From: Parashewanella tropica
GTDB lineage: Bacteria; Pseudomonadota; Gammaproteobacteria; Enterobacterales; Shewanellaceae
Length of the DNA stretch: 64,000 nucleotides
NCBI RefSeq assembly: GCF_004358445.1
Contig: NZ_CP037951.1
Span: forward strand, 211,501-275,500
Direction of reading: 5' to 3'
The notes under the pieces were generated by a model. That model saw nothing but the letters and a program-made list of their open reading frames with translations, was not told the origin of the DNA and did not search any database. A program made the translations under genes and the position numbers. Each line of letters opens with the position of its first letter. Position 1 is the first letter of the stretch. Positions 20,528 to 30,953 of this stretch are shown here, one piece after another.

Positions 20528-22927
20528 ATGAAATTCTCAAGTCGATTGGCAGTTGGGTTATTTATTGCCACTGCTAGCTATTCTACGTTCACACCAGCTG
20601 CCATTGACGTTGCAACAGCTAAGGAGCAGCAAGCTTCAAACCAGTCTTTCTATCAATTAAAGTTTGATGATAATAGCGGTGATTTATTGCTGAAAGTCGA
20701 GAAGCTTAATCAGCCATTTTTATTGGTCACAAGCTTAGTACAAGGCGTTGGTTCTAATGATATTGGCCTTGATAGAGGGCAGTTGGGAGTCACTCGTCTT
20801 GTGCAGTTTGAGCGTTATGGCACTGACTTGATTTTAAAACAGCTAAATACCTATTACCGAGCCGATTCCAACAATACTGCCGAGCAACAAGCAGTAAAAA
20901 ATGCTTTTGCGGAATCGATTTTGTGGCGTGGAAAAATTCGTGGTGCTAAGCAGCCTACCGTTTCAATCAATAGCTTGGTGGTGAATGATCTTCACGGTGT
21001 GGCTTCTAGATTAAAGGCTCGTGGTCAAGGTAATTATCAACTTAATAAAAACTTATCTTTGGTCAAACCAAGCAGTATAAAAGTTTTCCCTAACAATAGT
21101 GATGTTGATGTGCTGCTGACGTTTAACAGCAGCAAGCCGGGAAACTATGCGCAGCAAGTAACGCCAGATCCGCAAAAATTGTCGATTCAAATGCGCTACT
21201 CAATGATTGCCCTGCCAGATGAGGGTTACCAAGCTCGAGCTTATGATCCGCGCAGTGGTTATATCACGCGCTCTTTCATGGATTATGCGCAACCGATTGA
21301 TAAGCCGATCACACAGCGTTATTTATTGCGTCATCGCTTACAAAAGGTCAATTCAGGTAGTGCCCCAAGTAAAGTGAAAAAGCCGATTGTGTATTACCTA
21401 GATCGTGGTGCGCCAGAACCTATTCGTAGTGCATTGCTTGATGGTGCGCGCTGGTGGGAAACCGCATTTGAAAAAGCGGGCTTTATTGATGGCTTTAAAG
21501 TGGAATTATTACCTGAAGGTGCTGATCCACAAGATGTGCGTTACAACATGATCCAATGGGTGCATCGTGCAACCCGTGGTTGGTCATACGGTTCAGTGAT
21601 CCACGATCCTCGTAATGGTGAAATCATCAAAGGACATGTAACGTTAGGCAGTCTACGTGTTCGCCAAGATTTATTAATCGCTCGTGGGTTAACCGCTGGC
21701 TGGGAAGATAGAGAAGCCGCAGACAAAGCTTCAATGCAAATGGCATTAGCACGCATTCGCCAACTGTCGGCACACGAACTTGGGCACACTATCGGAATCG
21801 GACATAACTTTGCGGCTTCATCCACTCTTGATGCCTCAGTGATGGACTATCCACATCCGAAAATCACCCTACAAGACGGCAAGGTTGATATCACCAATGC
21901 ATATGGTGTTGGTGTCGGAAAATGGGATGAATTCGCCATTCAATATGGTTATGGCGAATTCGATACTCCACAAGCTCAGATGCAAAGCTTAAATGCACTG
22001 ATTGCTCAAGCGCATAAAGATGGGTTGAGAAATATCGGTGAATCCGACTCTCGTGCTGCTGATGCCAGTCAGATCTATGCCAGCCTTTGGGATAACGGTA
22101 GCAGTGCTATTGATGAATTAAAACGACTTCAAAAAGTGCGTCAGCAAGCATTGCAAGATTTTAATGCAAACGTTTTACTTGAAGGGCAACCTTTGGGGGA
22201 ACTCAGCGATACGTTAGTCCCTATGTATCTATTGTCGCGTTACCAAATCAATGCTGTGGCGAAATACATTGGCGGTACGGATTACGATTATGGCTACACC
22301 GATAAATGGCAATTTAGCTCTAATGAGTCACAGCGAAGCGCACTGAGCGCATTACTTGATGCCTTATCACCACAGCAATTAGCATTGTCAACAGCGCTTA
22401 AAAGTCAGTTATTACCAAAAGCTGGCGCCTATCGCCGAACTCGTGAGAGTTTTGCTTCACGCTTAGGTGTTATTAATGACGAACTGGGAATGGCCGAAGT
22501 GTTGGGCCGCCATATTGCCGATAATATTTTGCAGCCAAGACGATTAAATCGAATTGATGAAGCACATCAGGCTTCGGAAGTGCGTTTATCGGTCACAGAA
22601 TTAGTAACTCAGTTATTGGACTGCACTTGGTTTAACAAACCAAAGGATAAGAACAAGCTTCGATTATGGATGCGAACCAACACTGTGGTTGCCGATAGTT
22701 TATTGTCGAGTTTGCATCATCCGAATACGACGCCAGAAGTGAAGTCGTTTATACGAGCGAAGCTAGTCTTAGCCAGTAAGCAATTAGCTCGATACTCTCG
22801 CCAACACAGTGGTGATAGTGAAAGACACTTACAATGGTTGGCGGCAGAGATAGGTAAAGGTCTCAGTGAGCCGAAACATAAATTAATTGATAAACCGCTA
22901 GCATTGCCACCTGGCTCACCGATTTAA
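20528..22927 (+). CDS. Secreted zinc-dependent metalloprotease (metzincin, DUF5117/DUF4953 type)
   Basis: 799 residues with a signal peptide (hydrophobic segment and cleavage near residue 24, after PAA). The zinc site HELGHTIGIGH at residues 416-426 is the extended HExxHxxGxxH metzincin motif, with a downstream Met-turn candidate in SVMDYPHP. The N-terminal part (FLLVTSLVQGVGSNDIGLDRGQ) matches the DUF5117-containing protease family common in Bacteroidetes and marine gammaproteobacteria. It should act in the periplasm or outside the cell. Substrates are unknown. It ends 42 bases from the convergent kinase-like gene. Confidence 0.88.
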   Translation: MKFSSRLAVGLFIATASYSTFTPAAIDVATAKEQQASNQSFYQLKFDDNSGDLLLKVEKLNQPFLLVTSLVQGVGSNDIGLDRGQLGVTRLVQFERYGTDLILKQLNTYYRADSNNTAEQQAVKNAFAESILWRGKIRGAKQPTVSINSLVVNDLHGVASRLKARGQGNYQLNKNLSLVKPSSIKVFPNNSDVDVLLTFNSSKPGNYAQQVTPDPQKLSIQMRYSMIALPDEGYQARAYDPRSGYITRSFMDYAQPIDKPITQRYLLRHRLQKVNSGSAPSKVKKPIVYYLDRGAPEPIRSALLDGARWWETAFEKAGFIDGFKVELLPEGADPQDVRYNMIQWVHRATRGWSYGSVIHDPRNGEIIKGHVTLGSLRVRQDLLIARGLTAGWEDREAADKASMQMALARIRQLSAHELGHTIGIGHNFAASSTLDASVMDYPHPKITLQDGKVDITNAYGVGVGKWDEFAIQYGYGEFDTPQAQMQSLNALIAQAHKDGLRNIGESDSRAADASQIYASLWDNGSSAIDELKRLQKVRQQALQDFNANVLLEGQPLGELSDTLVPMYLLSRYQINAVAKYIGGTDYDYGYTDKWQFSSNESQRSALSALLDALSPQQLALSTALKSQLLPKAGAYRRTRESFASRLGVINDELGMAEVLGRHIADNILQPRRLNRIDEAHQASEVRLSVTELVTQLLDCTWFNKPKDKNKLRLWMRTNTVVADSLLSSLHHPNTTPEVKSFIRAKLVLASKQLARYSRQHSGDSERHLQWLAAEIGKGLSEPKHKLIDKPLALPPGSPI

Positions 22928-22939
22928 GTCACTGAAAAT

Positions 22940-22982
22940 TTGGCAGGCTTATGCAGAGTTGAGGTTTACTTAAGCCTGCCAA
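22940..22982. terminator. Hairpin between convergent genes, related to one at 45862-45900
   Basis: A perfect 12-bp stem, TTGGCAGGCTTA (22940-22951) with TAAGCCTGCCAA (22971-22982), overlaps the stop codon of the minus-strand gene. The minus-strand side is followed by AAATTTTC. The loop includes TTATGCAGAGTTGAGGTTTA, which recurs almost identically near 45862-45882. Confidence 0.6.
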
Positions 22983-25900
22983 TTAAACACGTTATGTAGC
23001 GGTATGGGTAAACGGTTTAGAAAAGGGTTTGTCAAAAATCGTACGACTTTGTTTAGGTGCTTAGGTACTATGTATTGCTCAAGGATCTTCATTAATGCCT
23101 TTTCAAGTGGAGGCCATTTTTGATATTCCTTTAAAATACCAACTTCAAACATGCGATCAACGGAATACTGTCGGTTTTCCTCTTTGGGGTGACACAAAGG
23201 CAGTGCGCGAAACTCTTCACTGACAGCGAACAAAATCGTAAGTAGGAGTGCATAGTTCTCACTGCTGACGTTGATGGTTAAGCCACTTGAACGTCTTTCT
23301 CGGCCACGATTTACAAGTAAAGAACGGGTGATATAAGCAATGGTATAAGCGGAGTTGCGCGGTTGACCAGAAGAACGTGTTATCGCGCCATCGCAATCGA
23401 TGACTTTGAGTTGTATGCTTGGCAGCCAGACACGTTTACCATCGACTGACACAGAATCTCGAATCAAAATATTCTCTGGTTTGAAATCTCGGTGAACAAT
23501 ATCGGCTTCATGCAATTTAGCGACTTGAGCTGTCAGACTTTTAAAAGTGACGAGTGGTAATGAGCCATGTGAATTTACGTAGCTAGTAACGTCGACACCA
23601 CCTCTTACGGCTAATATTTGTTCATTTTCCGTGATGACGCCTAATAATCCAGGGGTAAAACAGCTGTCCTCTAGTCTAGGCTTTCCTAATGATGTGTGAA
23701 TTTCTTCAAATATATTACGGGTCTTATGGGTTTGCTCCGTAGTCAGCAGTTTAATTTGGAACACACCATTTCTTCGGTGCTTTGAGATATTTTCTTCAAG
23801 CGCAATATAATGATCATCTTGAGTTGTTACTTGTTTAGCTCCACCATGAGGAACGCCGTAGCGATGGAAACCTACGAGATCTTTTGTCCCACTAGGATGG
23901 CGCATCGGCGGAAATATCTTTTCTTTATCATAATAATAAGTCGGACCTTGAGGCTGCTTTCCTGCAGCAACTATTATTGCATCATTGCTTTGATGGATTA
24001 AGTCGAGTCGTTCTTTGTGACTACGATAAGCACGTGCAATTTTGTTTACAAAAGGCTCACTTTGATAAAGTTTGGCAACATAGTGTGTTACCGCTGGAAC
24101 ATCAGCATTATAGCAAGCTTCCATTAAACCTTCTGTTTCGTCAAAATGAGAATATTGTTCAGATAGCCAATCGCAAGCGGCTTGTAGCCGTTCGGGATGT
24201 TCTTTTCCTAGAAAGATTAAAAAGTGGATCAATTTAGGATGTGACGGGAATCTGTCGATCATCAGACCTAAGCTAGACGCTGGACTTGCCACAATGAGGT
24301 TTAATAATTTTTCATAGCTTAAAAACAGCAAGCAGCCTCTTTGGAACGATGGGGATTGTTGATTAAACATCTTGAGCTGTTCAGCTGGACAGTTACACTG
24401 CCACCAAGTGTTAAAGTGCAGATCGTAGGTGAAGTCTGTGATGGTGTCTAATGGACAGTTAATTAATCTTATTACCAGAGCTTGCCAGTGGCGCCAAGGG
24501 ATCCTTCTTATCAAGGTTTGCCGTGTTGAAGGAGAAAAAGGCTTGAGTACTCTTAATAAGCAGGCATCATTTGTAGGAAAAAAATGATCCCAGTCATCAG
24601 GAAGCCATTCGGACATGACACGCATGGCGGTTAACGGCGACATTTGACGTAACATATCGACTTGAGATTGCTGTTGCTCTCGGCTCAATTCAACAAGATA
24701 TTCGGTTGGGAGTCGACTTAATAACTCGGGTTGGCTGGCATGCTTACTTTGATCGGCCAAAAAAGTAAGTTGATTTACAATTGCTTTGGCTTCTTCAGGG
24801 CTTAATTGCCCCAAAAATGCTTCAAAGCTTATCGGAGTGAAATAGAAACAAAGCATCGCTACTGGGGCTGGAGAACGTAACTCGAGTAGCTTATGACATA
24901 CCGGTCGTTTTTTACTTGCGATTGGAGTCTGAGCAAGAAGATTAAAAAGGTGAGTTTGAATGTCTGCTTGCTTTTGATTTAGCTCAGGCTGTTTTAAATA
25001 CACAAGCGCCTGATCAGCGTCCATTGTCGTTAACACTTGGATCAAAGGTTTAGTCGCAAGTTGGTTCAGTACTCGTATCGCTTCGGTAAGTGGCAAGCTA
25101 CAAATACGGCTTGCGATCAATGCTTGATGAGGCGCTAAATCATTGGCGGCTGATAAGTACCCAAGTAACCATGCTTGCTGCATAGTGTTTGGAAACAACT
25201 CTGTGAAATTAGCAAAAACCGGTACAGATAATTGAAAAATAGATTGCTCTAATTTCTCTTTAACATCGGTGGTGGATTGCAGCGAATCAAATAGCCTTGT
25301 CAGTTGAGTTGTGTATTGGGTTTCTTCGGTTTGTGTTTCACAGGCATCGACCTTTTCCCAATCATCACACTCCATTTCTTTATCTTGCACCAATAATTGG
25401 ACGTTATTAAAAAAGACTTCAAGTTCTTGAGGAGCAGCTTGTGTTACAAAGCATTGCTGCTCTTCTAACGTGAGCTTAAAGAACAATTGAGCGTGTAGCT
25501 GTGAATTGTACCAATTGCGACTATGTAACAACGCCAGTTTATTTTCCGTAGATAAGTGCTGAAAGACTGAATGAGCCACTTTTTCATCAAGATTTTTAAG
25601 TGTTTGAGCTAATCCATCTACATTCGGTGGCGTTTTTTGTAAATATTCGGAACTTAATAAAGACGCGGCTTTTTCTGCCTCTAATGAGTTTATGATTGAG
25701 AGTTTTGAATCATCTAACGGTACAGATGAAGTAAAGAGCTCAACTTGTAAAAAGGTAATCGACGCTTGTAAAGATATGGTCTTAAGTAACTGATATTCAT
25801 GAGTATCGTAAGGCAGCTGATCAGTTAGGGTAAATTCAGTATCATTTTTAAAGAATTGGCGAGTACGGATGAGCGTCAATTTATTATGTAATCGTTGTAC

Positions 25901-26041
25901 AAGGTAGTGACGTGTGGATTTCGCGCCAGTATGGACGCTCAGTTCACACTGTTCCCCTCGCTCTAATTTCTTAAAATTAAGTGTCTTAACGGCCTGTTGA
26001 TAACAACTTTGTGTATCGACAGGGCTATCATTTACTGCCAA
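22970..26041 (-). CDS. Large helical-repeat protein with C-terminal protein kinase-like domain
   Basis: 1023 residues, no signal peptide and no membrane helix. Residues from about 130 to 520 are alpha-helical with repeating Leu-rich pairs; the stretch near 437-485 (LLSRLPTEYLVEL ... MRVMSEWLPDDW) resembles the N-terminal helical domain of MgtE. The C-terminal third has protein kinase hallmarks: a VFQIKLL beta-3 Lys candidate, a Glu in the following helix (NIFEEIH), HRDFKPEN with His850-Arg851-Asp852, and DCDG at 882-885 where most kinases have DFG. Catalytic residues are thus retained with a Phe-to-Cys change. The substrate and full domain identity are unknown. It is monocistronic. It could be a regulator or a host/competitor-directed protein; neither is shown. 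Confidence 0.7.
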   Translation of the reverse strand: MAVNDSPVDTQSCYQQAVKTLNFKKLERGEQCELSVHTGAKSTRHYLVQRLHNKLTLIRTRQFFKNDTEFTLTDQLPYDTHEYQLLKTISLQASITFLQVELFTSSVPLDDSKLSIINSLEAEKAASLLSSEYLQKTPPNVDGLAQTLKNLDEKVAHSVFQHLSTENKLALLHSRNWYNSQLHAQLFFKLTLEEQQCFVTQAAPQELEVFFNNVQLLVQDKEMECDDWEKVDACETQTEETQYTTQLTRLFDSLQSTTDVKEKLEQSIFQLSVPVFANFTELFPNTMQQAWLLGYLSAANDLAPHQALIASRICSLPLTEAIRVLNQLATKPLIQVLTTMDADQALVYLKQPELNQKQADIQTHLFNLLAQTPIASKKRPVCHKLLELRSPAPVAMLCFYFTPISFEAFLGQLSPEEAKAIVNQLTFLADQSKHASQPELLSRLPTEYLVELSREQQQSQVDMLRQMSPLTAMRVMSEWLPDDWDHFFPTNDACLLRVLKPFSPSTRQTLIRRIPWRHWQALVIRLINCPLDTITDFTYDLHFNTWWQCNCPAEQLKMFNQQSPSFQRGCLLFLSYEKLLNLIVASPASSLGLMIDRFPSHPKLIHFLIFLGKEHPERLQAACDWLSEQYSHFDETEGLMEACYNADVPAVTHYVAKLYQSEPFVNKIARAYRSHKERLDLIHQSNDAIIVAAGKQPQGPTYYYDKEKIFPPMRHPSGTKDLVGFHRYGVPHGGAKQVTTQDDHYIALEENISKHRRNGVFQIKLLTTEQTHKTRNIFEEIHTSLGKPRLEDSCFTPGLLGVITENEQILAVRGGVDVTSYVNSHGSLPLVTFKSLTAQVAKLHEADIVHRDFKPENILIRDSVSVDGKRVWLPSIQLKVIDCDGAITRSSGQPRNSAYTIAYITRSLLVNRGRERRSSGLTINVSSENYALLLTILFAVSEEFRALPLCHPKEENRQYSVDRMFEVGILKEYQKWPPLEKALMKILEQYIVPKHLNKVVRFLTNPFLNRLPIPLHNVFNWQA

Positions 26042-26071
26042 GTCTACTACCTATTTCAGTGGTTATTAAAT

Positions 26072-26338
26072 ATACTCGTGATACTTGAAGATACAATTTT
26101 CAGGGCTAATTCAGCGTTGCATTATTCAAGGCGTGAAAGTGCAGAACTAGCGGGCTAATTTAAGCTTTCACAACAAAGAAGAATCAACGCTGAAATGCCC
26201 ACATTGTGCGAGTTTAATTGCCATTTATGATGCGTTACTTAACCTTGAAATAGAATGGTTATTCCTGCGGGTAAGTGCCTTTCCTAAATGGCAATTAATT
26301 CTCGCTGAAATCCTGAATCTTCAGGTATCACGAGTATA
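26072..26338. mobile_element. MITE-like element with 22-bp terminal inverted repeats
   Basis: The left end (26072-26093, beginning TATACTCGTGATAC) is repeated inverted at 26317-26338 with one mismatch, enclosing 267 bp with no coding capacity. The interior holds nested inverted pairs, for example TAATTGCCATTTA near 26217 with TAAATGGCAATTA near 26285, and TTCAGCGTTG with CAACGCTGAA. TA at each extreme could be a TA target duplication as in Tc1/mariner/IS630-derived MITEs. Its size, nested palindromes and lack of an ORF support a non-autonomous element. Confidence 0.75.
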
Positions 26339-26410
26339 ACTACAGAAGTTAGAGTGAAAATTCACAAGAATATCTCAACAAATATTCATAAAACTGGGCC
26401 GAATTAATCC

Positions 26411-27757
26411 TTAGTTTAAATTCGGATCAGTGATGTGTTTAGATAAGTAATAGCAAGCAAATCCCATAGCGAGATTGGTAATGGGTAAGGCAATCAGAAT
26501 CCCCCTCACACCATCAATATATGAGCCCAATAATGCCAGCGGAATCATTAATAAAAACAGCCGGCTGACATTAATAACCAAAGAACTCATTGGTCGATGG
26601 TAAGCATTTAAGGCTGTGGCAAATAGAATAATCATGCCTAAACCGCCATAGGCAAGAGGTAAGGCGATCAAATACAAATGTAGCCAATGTAACACTGCAG
26701 GATCTTGAGTAAATAAAAGAGCAATGTGCTGGGAAAAGATAAATACAGGGATATATAACGCACACTGAAATACAAAGATGAACTTTAATGACAAGGTCAG
26801 TGCGTGTTTAGCACGTTCAGGATGTCCAGCACCTAAGTTCTGTGCGATAAAAGGCACAAGACTGGATGACAGAGCCATCACCGCCATTAATAAAATGGAT
26901 TCGATTCTAGTGCCTGCGCCAAACGCGGCCACTGCGGCATGATCCAAACGTGCTAGTAGCGCCATTAATACGGCATTGGCTAATGGATTGATCAAGTTAG
27001 TGAACGCCGCAGGGCGGGCGATATGTGCTAGACGATGCCAACTGTGTTTCACTCGCTTAATTTCAAAATCAACAAATTCAATCAGCTTACGCTTTATGGC
27101 AATGATGTAGCCTGAAAAACCAAACGCCACTAACCAAGAAAGCAAAGTCGCAATGGCGGCGCCTTGGATTTCTAATCGAGGAAATGGGCCGAGTCCAAAT
27201 ATCAATAATGGATCTAAAATCACATTTAAAATGGCACTAAAAGCCATGATTTTTGCTGGAGTATGGGTATCGCCAGTGGCTCTGATCCCTTGGTTTCCCA
27301 CCATGAGTAACACTAGAATTGGCGCGCCTAAATACCAAATTGCCATGTAGTCATGGATAAGCGGAAGGCTTATGGCTTTGGCGCCCAATAGTTGGAATAA
27401 CCAATCAATACTGAAAAAACCAATGATGGACACCAAGACCGTCAATAACAGGCTGATCAGTAACGCATCATGAAACAGGACGCGTGCTTGGCCAAATTGT
27501 TTCGCACCAATTAATCGGCCGAAATTGGTAGATACGCCTGCACCAATGCCAATCGCAATACTGACAATCAATAAGGTCACAGGAAAAGTAAAACTAATAG
27601 CGGTTAAAGCATGAGTGCCCAAGCGACTGATAAAATAAGTGTCTATTAGGTTGAAACTTAATACCGTAAAAATCCCTACTAAATTCGGGAGGCTCATTTT
27701 TAATAATGTGGGCGCTATTGGCGCGTGCAAAATGCCGTGGTGATCTTTCATCAACAT
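26411..27757 (-). CDS. MATE-family efflux transporter
   Basis: The frame is open up to 27910, but a start at 27757 (or 27751) gives 448 residues, the usual MATE length. It also begins just before the conserved APTLLKMSLPNLVGIFTVLSFNLIDTYFISRLG first helix, and the longer form would overlap the groE promoter. About twelve hydrophobic helices in two halves are visible. MATE proteins export cationic drugs or metabolites using sodium or proton gradients. The substrate is unknown. A weak CCGAATT hairpin spans the stop codon. Confidence 0.88.
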   Translation of the reverse strand: MLMKDHHGILHAPIAPTLLKMSLPNLVGIFTVLSFNLIDTYFISRLGTHALTAISFTFPVTLLIVSIAIGIGAGVSTNFGRLIGAKQFGQARVLFHDALLISLLLTVLVSIIGFFSIDWLFQLLGAKAISLPLIHDYMAIWYLGAPILVLLMVGNQGIRATGDTHTPAKIMAFSAILNVILDPLLIFGLGPFPRLEIQGAAIATLLSWLVAFGFSGYIIAIKRKLIEFVDFEIKRVKHSWHRLAHIARPAAFTNLINPLANAVLMALLARLDHAAVAAFGAGTRIESILLMAVMALSSSLVPFIAQNLGAGHPERAKHALTLSLKFIFVFQCALYIPVFIFSQHIALLFTQDPAVLHWLHLYLIALPLAYGGLGMIILFATALNAYHRPMSSLVINVSRLFLLMIPLALLGSYIDGVRGILIALPITNLAMGFACYYLSKHITDPNLN

Positions 27758-27890
27758 CCAAAAAGAGGCAGCTGCTTTTTCTTGAGTAAAAATGCAACGA
27801 AGCGAAAAAAGAATCAAGATTTTAGCAAAAATTGCCATAAAACGGCAGAGAGCAAGCATTAACAAAAATTGAATTTTTTTGGGCTCCTCT

Positions 27891-27916
27891 CTTGAAACTG
27901 ATAAATACAACCATAT
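27891..27916 (+). promoter_or_regulatory. Heat-shock (sigma-32 type) promoter of groES-groEL
   Basis: CTTGAAA at 27891-27897 matches the sigma-32 -35 element. AACCATAT at 27909-27916 approximates the CCCCATNT -10 with slightly short spacing. It lies about 75 bases before groES, as expected for a chaperonin operon. Confidence 0.65.
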
Positions 27917-27991
27917 ATCCCTGTTATTAAACGGGCTTATTCCCCAAATATTTCGTTTTATTAGATTGTTATTCGTTAGGAGACTCCATCG

Positions 27992-28285
27992 ATGAAGATT
28001 CGTCCATTACATGATCGCGTGATCATTGAGCCATTAGAAGTAGAATCAAAATCAGCTGGTGGCATTGTGCTAACTGGTAGTGCAGCAGAAAAGTCATCTC
28101 GCGGTAAAGTGTTGGCGACGGGTAAAGGTCGCATTCTTGAAAATGGTACCGTTCAAGCATTAGACGTTGAAGTGGGCGACATCGTGATCTTCAACGAAGG
28201 CTATGGTGTGAAAAAAGAAAAAGTAGATGGTAAAGAAGTCCTGATCTTATCTGAGTCAGACATTCTTGCAGTAGTTACTGAGTAA
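27992..28285 (+). CDS. groES: Co-chaperonin GroES (Hsp10)
   Basis: 97 residues, full length. It forms the heptameric lid of the GroEL folding chamber. [14 protein letters not shown], the mobile loop [18 protein letters not shown] and the C-terminal [13 protein letters not shown] are diagnostic. TAGGAG precedes the ATG by about 9 bases. groEL begins 30 bases downstream in the same transcript, behind a heat-shock-type promoter. Confidence 0.98.
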   Translation: MKIRPLHDRVIIEPLEVESKSAGGIVLTGSAAEKSSRGKVLATGKGRILENGTVQALDVEVGDIVIFNEGYGVKKEKVDGKEVLILSESDILAVVTE

Positions 28286-28303
28286 TTTTCAACACGAATT
28301 TAG

Positions 28304-29968
<1,665 letters not shown>

Positions 29969-29995
29969 TCTGCCCTAAACCTATAACTTCCTAAG

Positions 29996-30029
29996 AAGCT
30001 CATAAATGCATAGTTTATGGGCTTTTTTA
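29996..30029 (+). terminator. Terminator of the groES-groEL operon
   Basis: AAGCTCATAAA / TTTATGGGCTT (11 bp with one G-T pair) around a 7-base loop, followed by TTTTTT, 27 bases after the groEL stop. Confidence 0.85.
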
Positions 30030-30187
30030 TTGATTTAAAATCATCAGTGGTTCTAAATAATTCTAAAAAAACTAGGAATGTCAGGGTCTAATGAGGGGTA
30101 TTACATTTTTATAAAGTCTCAAATTGAGGTGGTTTATATTAGTTTCCCCCCTAATCTTCAATGCTGTTCTTTTTCAAGTTCTAAAGC

Positions 30188-30679
30188 CTATTTTTTCAAA
30201 GTCGACCAATTAAAATTATTGTTCGTTCCTGAAATATATTGAATCGCTTCTTTTGCACCATTAGAACTATAAGTATTCGTGCTATCTTCTACAGCAGGTA
30301 GCGCTATTGAAAAATGATCCGGAGAGCCGTTAATCACTGCAAATATAGAAGTCCATCCGGTGTCGTCTGCTTCTAATTGGCCATTAACACAATCAGCTTT
30401 AAAGCCTGCCCATGAATAATGATCTTGTCTTATGATATTGATAAAGGGGTGGTCATTCTTATTGCACTGATTGGGTTGCAAATAAGTAACCTTACAATCT
30501 TGATGATTTAGATTACAGACAAAAAATACAGATCGTGGGCTTAAATTTAAAGGTATGGATGTTGCGGCTAAATTAGTACCATCACTTAATACTTCCCAAT
30601 CCCCAAAAAATTGAACCGGTGGCACGGCGGCCAGTGCTGCATTTGTACACAAGGTGGCAGTAAGTATGAAAGCTTTCAT
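30188..30679 (-). CDS. Secreted protein of unknown function
   Basis: 163 residues with a signal peptide (MKAFILTATLCTNAALAA, cleavage near residue 18). AGAGGACG stands about 7 bases before the ATG. The mature region begins VPPVQFFGDWEVLSDG and has four cysteines after the signal sequence (FVCNL, QDCK, QCNK, ADCVNG), suggesting disulfides in the periplasm or outside. FGDWEV recalls the start of invasion-associated locus B-like proteins, but the similarity is too short to assign a family. It is monocistronic. Confidence 0.6.
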   Translation of the reverse strand: MKAFILTATLCTNAALAAVPPVQFFGDWEVLSDGTNLAATSIPLNLSPRSVFFVCNLNHQDCKVTYLQPNQCNKNDHPFINIIRQDHYSWAGFKADCVNGQLEADDTGWTSIFAVINGSPDHFSIALPAVEDSTNTYSSNGAKEAIQYISGTNNNFNWSTLKK

Positions 30680-30953
30680 TTTAACGTCCTCTAGTTAATT
30701 GAAAATGTACTTACAATCTCTTTGAAATTTGTATTCTATTTACTGCTTCACCCCCAATAGAGACAATAAACTCCATGACTGTCCTTGGATGTTTTGTCGT
30801 ACCTTATATAGCTAGCAATGTACTACTTAACAGTTGTACCCTGACTGAACATCAAAGGATGCAACTCATGCCACAATAACATTCCTTCATTTTATCGAAA
30901 CTTCTCCTACGCGATGCCTGTACCCAAGTGAGAGAGAAGAGTGATCAGATAAT

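Noticed and set aside
27758-27910. N-terminal extension of the MATE transporter by about 51 residues
   Set aside because: Extension precedes the normal family start and overlaps the heat-shock promoter of groES; the shorter form has the usual MATE length.
30680-30953. Possible small RNA or gene between the secreted protein and the 1120-residue orphan
   Set aside because: Only weak AT-rich sequence and short frames; no promoter-terminator pair.
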